This document shows positions 60,236 through 64,000 of a stretch of DNA of 64,000 bases, in pieces. Each line of letters starts with the position of its first letter. The stretch's first letter is position 1. The notes beneath the pieces are model-generated. The model searched no databases and was not told where the DNA came from. It saw only the letters and a list, made by a program, of their open reading frames with translations. The translations under genes and the position numbers were made by a program. The DNA comes from W0P28-013 sp051870755 (lineage in GTDB: Bacteria > Bacteroidota > Bacteroidia > Bacteroidales > Paludibacteraceae). The DNA is taken from assembly GCA_051870755.1 (NCBI GenBank), contig JBJECE010000009.1:1-64000 (forward strand), given 5' to 3'.

Positions 60236-60526
60236 ATGAAATTTACAAAGTTTTTTATGGGAGCCATGCTGGCTGTAGCGTTGGTTTCCTGCTCGGGAAA
60301 AGGGTCCCTGATTCGGGATTATGAGAAAGCGTGCAACAATGGCGATGCTGTCAAAGCGGCGCAGATTGTAAGCAAATTGGAGTCTGAATATAACGAATCG
60401 GACTTTACGGAAGAGGAGTTGGAACGTATTGCCGTGGCAACATTGGTTTTGGAGCAGAATGCCATCAAGTCGATGGGCAACATGCTCGACAATGCCAACG
60501 ATATGATGAAAATGTTCGAAAATTAA
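60236..60526 (+). CDS. Small helical lipoprotein
   Basis: 96 residues with lipobox VALVSC19. The mature part is a helical hairpin (SLIRDYEKACNNGDAVKAAQ, then IVSKLESEYNESDF) and a C-terminal helix (SMGNMLDNANDMMKMF). The pattern KACNNGD...AAQIV resembles the KAVEKGD...VV segment of the two later lipoproteins (61151 and 61839), so they may share ancestry. Second gene of the cluster, 68 nt after the first. Confidence 0.65.
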   Translation: MKFTKFFMGAMLAVALVSCSGKGSLIRDYEKACNNGDAVKAAQIVSKLESEYNESDFTEEELERIAVATLVLEQNAIKSMGNMLDNANDMMKMFEN

Positions 60527-60562
60527 CCGTTAGTTACTAATCTTTTTTAATTTTTTACTATT

Positions 60563-61081
60563 ATGTTATCAATTTTATGGTGGGTTCTTATTGCCCTATT
60601 GCTCTGTTTTGGTTTTCTGGGATGTTTTGTTAATAAAGTTCCCGGTCCGATTGCTGTGGTGTTGGCTACTCTTTTAGCCAAATGGTGCCTCGATATGCCT
60701 TTCGAGTGGTATGTTGTGGCCATTGCTGCGGCGTTGGCTGCTGCCAGCATGTTTGCTTCGAAAGTGCTTGTTCGGTTGGTCAAAAAACTCCATGAGTACA
60801 GCAAACGCGCTACTTGGGGTACAACCATCGGTTCGATCATCGGTTTGCTTCTGTTGATAGGTGTGAGCGGTGTCGATTCGGCTGCCCTTGTGCTTTTGAT
60901 TGCAATAGTAGCATTGCTTGTATTGCCGTTTGTGTTCGCGTTTTTGCTCGAGTTGACCAATAAAAACGGAGCCGTATGCGCCCTCAAAAGTGCTGCTTCG
61001 GCCACTGCGGCCTATTTTGCCGACACGTGCTTGAAACTTGCCGTGTTTATCTATGCTATTTATGCTATTTTTCTATTTTGA
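60563..61081 (+). CDS. Multi-pass membrane protein of unknown function
   Basis: 172 residues with five or so transmembrane helices (LWWVLIALLLCFGFLGCFV, AVVLATLLAKWCLDMPFE, ATIAAALAA-type region, ALVLLIAIVALLVLPFVFAF, and AVFIYAIYAIFLF). A Gly/Ala-rich small-residue pattern is seen. It lies inside the lipoprotein cluster, the only member without a lipobox. Its stop (61079-61081) abuts the second copy of the 41-nt repeat. No family recognised. Confidence 0.55.
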   Translation: MLSILWWVLIALLLCFGFLGCFVNKVPGPIAVVLATLLAKWCLDMPFEWYVVAIAAALAAASMFASKVLVRLVKKLHEYSKRATWGTTIGSIIGLLLLIGVSGVDSAALVLLIAIVALLVLPFVFAFLLELTNKNGAVCALKSAASATAAYFADTCLKLAVFIYAIYAIFLF

Positions 61082-61082
61082 T

Positions 61083-61123
61083 TTTTACAACGGAGTCAGC
61101 CGAAAATCCTGAAAAGAGTAGGC
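61083..61123 (+). repeat. 41-nt leader repeat, copy 2
   Basis: Differs from 59488-59528 at two positions. It begins 2 nt after the membrane-protein stop and ends 27 nt before the ATG of the next lipoprotein (61151). The flanks of the two copies differ, so it is conserved in isolation. Confidence 0.7.
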
Positions 61124-61150
61124 ACATAAAAACAACTAAATATTAACAGT

Positions 61151-61783
61151 ATGAAAACATTAAAAATCGCTCTGCTGACCATCAGCGTGAGTGTGTTGTG
61201 CGCCTCGTGCGGCACAAACCAATTAGAGTCGGCTGCCAACAAAATGGAAAAAGCAGTCGAAAAAGGCGACAAAGCGGCCGTGGTAGCCGCCATGAAGTCG
61301 TTCGAGTTGGCGCAGGCCAAAAATGCCGTTGTCAATTTCGCTTCGACGGACAAATTTCTCACCGATGACAACAAGCGTGAGATTATTGAGTTTGTTTCCG
61401 GCGAAATGACAAAAAAATACGGTTCTCTTGTGGACGACTATGAATCGTGCGTGGACGACTATGTCGAGTTGTTGGCCGAAATCAACACGGGCAAAACGGA
61501 TAAGATTGCCCAAGTGAAAGAGGTGTTGGAGAAGATGGACAAAGTGGCTGCGGCCAAGGCTTCGGTGCAGGAGTATTTCAACGAAGAGTTGAACCTGCGC
61601 ATTGAAAAAGCGGACGCTTTGATGAAGTATGCCGAAAACGATGTGTTTAAGGCGGCTGTTTATCAAATCGAGCAAGTCATGAAACAGGAGAACAAAAAGG
61701 CCGAAAGTGCTTCCACGTCGTTCGACGACGACTATGACGACTCTGATTTAGTAGCGCCTGCGTATGACGAAACAGAATGGTAA
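61151..61783 (+). CDS. Helical lipoprotein, paralogue A
   Basis: 210 residues with lipobox LCASC20. The mature protein is almost all helical. The segment ESAANKMEKAVEKGDKAAVV and onwards is aligned in style with the ADNLKDALEKGDRQEVVSIM stretch of the 61839 gene: both have the A-x(4-5)-A-x-EKGD-x(3)-VV-x(2)-MK core. A second helix block follows (KKYGSLVDDYESCVDDY) and an acidic tail (SFDDDYDDSDLVAPAYDETE). Preceded by the second 41-nt repeat. Confidence 0.65.
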   Translation: MKTLKIALLTISVSVLCASCGTNQLESAANKMEKAVEKGDKAAVVAAMKSFELAQAKNAVVNFASTDKFLTDDNKREIIEFVSGEMTKKYGSLVDDYESCVDDYVELLAEINTGKTDKIAQVKEVLEKMDKVAAAKASVQEYFNEELNLRIEKADALMKYAENDVFKAAVYQIEQVMKQENKKAESASTSFDDDYDDSDLVAPAYDETEW

Positions 61784-61838
61784 ACCCCAACAGAGATTCA
61801 AATAAAACTAATGTCAAATCTATAAAAATTACATAACA

Positions 61839-62411
61839 ATGAAACGAGTTTATTTATATTCAATCGTGTTTGTCTCCGGATTGCTGTTGGCATCGTGTGG
61901 AACAGACATGAAGTCGCAAGCCGACAATCTGAAAGATGCTCTTGAAAAAGGCGATAGACAAGAAGTTGTGTCTATTATGAAAAATGTGACGCTGTTGGAG
62001 GTCGAGAATGAAATGGCGGCCAACAGATACGTCAAAGCGAAAAATGCTGCTTTGGAGGATAAACTGATTACAAGCGCCGAAGAAAAAGAGGTGTACGAGT
62101 ATGTTAAAGCCGAAATGAGCAAAGAATACGAATCCGCGGTTGTCGAGGTGGAAAAAATGGTGGAGCAATACCAAGCAACCATCGAAGAGGTGAAAAAAGG
62201 CAGTGTTTCAGCCATCAAAAAACGCCAAAAGCAGCAAGTGGAATTGTCTGAAAAAACGCTTCCTTTACTTGTATTGGCGGAATCCGGCTATTTGCAAGAG
62301 CCGCAGGCGAACCGTTTGAAGATTGCGGGAGAAAAATTGGATAATGCCGATAAGAGTGTTCGGAAAAAAGCCAATGAGGAGGTGCAGGCACTCAAAAAAG
62401 CCAAAAAATAA
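61839..62411 (+). CDS. Helical lipoprotein, paralogue B
   Basis: 190 residues with lipobox LLLASC20. Mature part helical with the KDALEKGDRQEVVSIMKN core shared with the 61151 gene, then SAEEKEVYEYVKAEMSKEYE (compare IIEFVSGEMTKKYG in paralogue A), a coiled-coil region and a basic end (EVQALKKAKK). It begins 55 nt after paralogue A's stop, so it is probably cotranscribed. It appears to be a diverged duplicate. No biochemical function is known for this family. Confidence 0.65.
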   Translation: MKRVYLYSIVFVSGLLLASCGTDMKSQADNLKDALEKGDRQEVVSIMKNVTLLEVENEMAANRYVKAKNAALEDKLITSAEEKEVYEYVKAEMSKEYESAVVEVEKMVEQYQATIEEVKKGSVSAIKKRQKQQVELSEKTLPLLVLAESGYLQEPQANRLKIAGEKLDNADKSVRKKANEEVQALKKAKK

Positions 62412-62541
62412 TACACTTACAGCGACGTTTCAGCCGGCCTTCGATAGTTGCCATTGCATTGTATCAGGCTTGTGGTAAAGAAGAAAAAATAGAAACCATG
62501 CAAGCGCGACCGCGGGGTTGCCGACGGCGCTGTAAAAACGG

Positions 62542-62577
62542 AATAGCACTCGACTGTCTTGGCCGAGTGCTATTTTT
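62542..62577. terminator. Hairpin terminator at the end of the cluster
   Basis: AATAGCACTCG pairs with CGAGTGCTATT and is followed by TTTTT on the plus strand. It is 130 nt past the last lipoprotein and also sits beyond the stop of the minus-strand S1/P1 nuclease (62595). Confidence 0.75.
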
Positions 62578-62594
62578 GTATGGTTTTTGTAGCC

Positions 62595-63365
62595 TTATTT
62601 GTAGATGTCGTTCAGCAGGGCGGCCAGGTGCAGCCCTCCAAGCATAAGGCTGCTTTCCCACATATTTTTGAATTTGAATATGTAGTTGTATGGGCGTGCC
62701 GCAAGGTCGGATGTGGCATAAATCTCTTCGCCGTTTTGCACGGTTTGCCACGCCCAATCGATGACTTGTGCAGGCTCGAATTTGGCGTATCGGGCGTGCT
62801 GCGTACGCATGATGTGTGCGGCGTATTCGGTGTAACTGAGTTTTTGCCCGTCGATAAGGATGTCGTCCCAAAGCGCATGCAGGTTGGTGTCGCGGCCGAA
62901 CCATTTGAGTTTGATTTTGTTGCCGCCGCGGTCGTCGGGGCGTCCCATGTGCATGGGGCAATGTATGTCGCCCACGATGTGGATGAGGAATCGCAGTGCT
63001 ACCGTGTCGTTGGGATTTTGGCGCAGGCGGTTGGCCAGGTCGTAGATGCGATAGACGGCTTCGCCGCGGTCTTGGCGCATGGCAAGGCTGTCGAACGTGG
63101 CGCGATCGAGGCCGGCCTCGAAGTTGTTGTAGTGCCACGACGAGCAGGCTCGGTAGGCGGTGTCGCTTTTGACGAAATCGCCCCAATTGGCTTCCATCGC
63201 GATGGTCGATCCGCCTAACACGGCGATAATCTGTTTCTGCGCTTTTTTGGTCAGATGTTGTTGTGCTATTTCGCCGATGATGCGGTGGCCTTCCAAGCCC
63301 CACGCGAACATCAGTGTTGGCACAAGGAGTTGTGCGATGATTAGGGTAAAACGTTGTCTTTGCAT
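62595..63365 (-). CDS. S1/P1-family zinc nuclease
   Basis: 256 residues. Signal peptide FTLIIAQLLVPTLMFA is cleaved just before Trp22, which is the conserved N-terminal Trp of the trinuclear zinc site. Other ligand-type motifs: GLEGHRIIGEIA, NWGDFVKSD, SSWHYNNF, and the signature HIVGDIHCPMHMGRPDDRGG, with a final DDILIDG. The enzyme degrades single-stranded DNA or RNA in the periplasm. It is normal in length. It is followed downstream by the terminator at 62542-62577 and preceded by tsaE. Confidence 0.9.
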   Translation of the reverse strand: MQRQRFTLIIAQLLVPTLMFAWGLEGHRIIGEIAQQHLTKKAQKQIIAVLGGSTIAMEANWGDFVKSDTAYRACSSWHYNNFEAGLDRATFDSLAMRQDRGEAVYRIYDLANRLRQNPNDTVALRFLIHIVGDIHCPMHMGRPDDRGGNKIKLKWFGRDTNLHALWDDILIDGQKLSYTEYAAHIMRTQHARYAKFEPAQVIDWAWQTVQNGEEIYATSDLAARPYNYIFKFKNMWESSLMLGGLHLAALLNDIYK

Positions 63366-63386
63366 GGTATCTAGGTGTTTTTTTGA

Positions 63387-63797
63387 TTAGAAACAGATGG
63401 TGCGGCTGCCATCGGCACCGACGGTAATGGTTACTTGCAGCGTGTCGTCGGGCAACAGCGGCTCTATCTGTTCCGGCCATTCCATCAGGCAGAGGCTGTT
63501 GCTTGCAAAGTATTCTTCGATGCCGAAATCGAGTGCCTCCTGTGGCGATTTCAGGCGGTAGAAGTCGAAGTGGTAGATGTGGCGGCCGTCGGCGGTGGCG
63601 TAGTCGTTTACGATGGAAAATGTGGGCGAATTGACGGTGTCGATTACGCCGAGTTCGTCGCATACGGCTTTGATGAATGTGGTTTTGCCGGCGCCCATCT
63701 CGCCGTCGAAGGCAATGTGTGTACTCTCGCCGATGGTTTCGACAAATTGGCGCGCTACGTCGCGAATATTCCCCAAACTATTGATTTTCAATTCCAT
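63387..63797 (-). CDS. tsaE: tRNA threonylcarbamoyladenosine synthesis ATPase TsaE
   Basis: 136 residues from ATG 63797. It works with TsaB and TsaD to install threonylcarbamoyl-adenosine on tRNA. The Walker-A loop is FDGEMGAGKTTFIKAVCDEL; further marks are SPTFSIVNDYATADGRHIYH and HFDFYRLKSPQEALDFGIEE, then CLMEWPEQIEPLLPDDTLQV. Normal length. It is 21 nt upstream of the nuclease gene, on the same strand, and follows a sigma-54 activator. Confidence 0.94.
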   Translation of the reverse strand: MELKINSLGNIRDVARQFVETIGESTHIAFDGEMGAGKTTFIKAVCDELGVIDTVNSPTFSIVNDYATADGRHIYHFDFYRLKSPQEALDFGIEEYFASNSLCLMEWPEQIEPLLPDDTLQVTITVGADGSRTICF

Positions 63798-63808
63798 GCG
63801 TTGTTTTT

Positions 63809-64000
63809 TTATGCAAATTGTTCTACGTCGGCGGCTGTGATTTCTTTGCCCGAAAGGATGATGAGGCGTTCTACCACGTTGCGCAGTTCGCGTATGTTGC
63901 CGAGCCATGTGTGTTGTTGCAGCAGTTTGATGGCGTCGCGGTGGAACGATTTGACTGCGATGCCTTGCTCTTCGCAGATTTGCGTGGCAAAGTGTTCTAC
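63809..64000 (-). CDS. Sigma-54-dependent transcriptional activator, C-terminal part
   Basis: 63 residues, running off the right edge, so the 5' part is missing. The visible end reads HTWLGNIRELRNVVERLIIL and then SGKEITAADVEQFA, which is the characteristic end of the AAA+ sigma-54 interaction domain (the GNxRELRN box of NtrC-type activators). No DNA-binding HTH follows, so it may be the C-terminally truncated form common in Bacteroidota response regulators. The gap to tsaE is 11 nt. Confidence 0.85.
   Translation of the reverse strand, partial: VEHFATQICEEQGIAVKSFHRDAIKLLQQHTWLGNIRELRNVVERLIILSGKEITAADVEQFA

Noticed and set aside
1..64000. CRISPR arrays, tRNA or rRNA genes, insertion sequences and prophage genes
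   Set aside because: None were seen: no evenly spaced repeats, no tRNA arm sequences and no transposase or phage-type proteins.

Overview
The window looks like a contig from an uncultured gut- or anaerobe-type Bacteroidales (phylum Bacteroidota). The signs are the DUF6089-uppS-bamA-Skp-Skp-Skp-murI gene order, Type IX-secretion-like C-termini, DUF4294 and DUF4301 proteins, a SusC-type TonB receptor with a carboxypeptidase-like N-terminal domain, weak Shine-Dalgarno signals, and several promoters of the Bacteroidota TTTG-N19-21-TAnnTTTG type. The core genes are moderately GC-rich. Three stretches are visibly AT-rich and read as accessory DNA: about 4.2-7.0 kb, 29.95-34.8 kb and 37.4-40.1 kb.

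Layout. 0.3-3.9 kb: two outer-membrane proteins and a DUF4294 protein. 4.2-7.0 kb: an accessory block with a uracil-glycosylase-like protein, a membrane protein, a 37-residue-repeat protein, a small XRE regulator and a possible structured RNA. 7.1-14.5 kb: an ExoX-type exonuclease, then the envelope-biogenesis operon (DUF6089, UppS, BamA, three Skp/OmpH paralogues, MurI), joined by several ATGA overlaps. 14.7-19.5 kb: RNase HII and a TolC/HlyD/MFS tripartite efflux operon. 19.6-22.2 kb: DUF4301, L32 and YceD. 22.3-25.5 kb: a probable metal-handling group (HMA protein, TonB receptor, His/Cys-rich protein). 25.7-29.5 kb: a compact housekeeping run (DUF3298 lipoprotein, RsmG, MBL hydrolase, gamma-carbonic anhydrase, Dabb protein, M28 peptidase). 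29.6-29.9 kb: RNase P RNA.

30.2-34.8 kb: an AT-rich island with a single-chain restriction-methylation-specificity enzyme and a coupled membrane protein. 34.9-37.4 kb: GH13 amylase and patatin. 37.4-40.0 kb: two exported proteins with sorting-domain-like ends. 40.1-45.8 kb: Pgk, HisG, a small lipoprotein, TrmB and an M13 peptidase. 45.8-50.0 kb: a four-gene SPFH/GYF_2/Zn-ribbon-TPR membrane cluster. 50.0-53.7 kb: two exported proteins sharing a C-terminal sorting tail, one of them a nuclease. 54.1-58.7 kb: a TPR/HTH regulator, RimM-Lgt and AcpP-FabF. 58.8-62.4 kb: a candidate small RNA, an XRE protein and a five-gene lipoprotein cluster with a duplicated 41-nt leader. 62.6-64.0 kb: S1/P1 nuclease, TsaE and the end of a sigma-54 activator.

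The most promising undescribed items are the lipoprotein cluster with its repeated leader, two candidate structured or small RNAs (6.89-7.03 kb and 58.85-58.98 kb), the single-chain R-M-S enzyme with its coupled membrane protein, and the SPFH/Zn-ribbon-TPR cluster. No tRNA, rRNA (other than RNase P RNA as ncRNA), CRISPR array, insertion sequence or prophage was found. All function calls come from reading motifs by eye; no database search was run.
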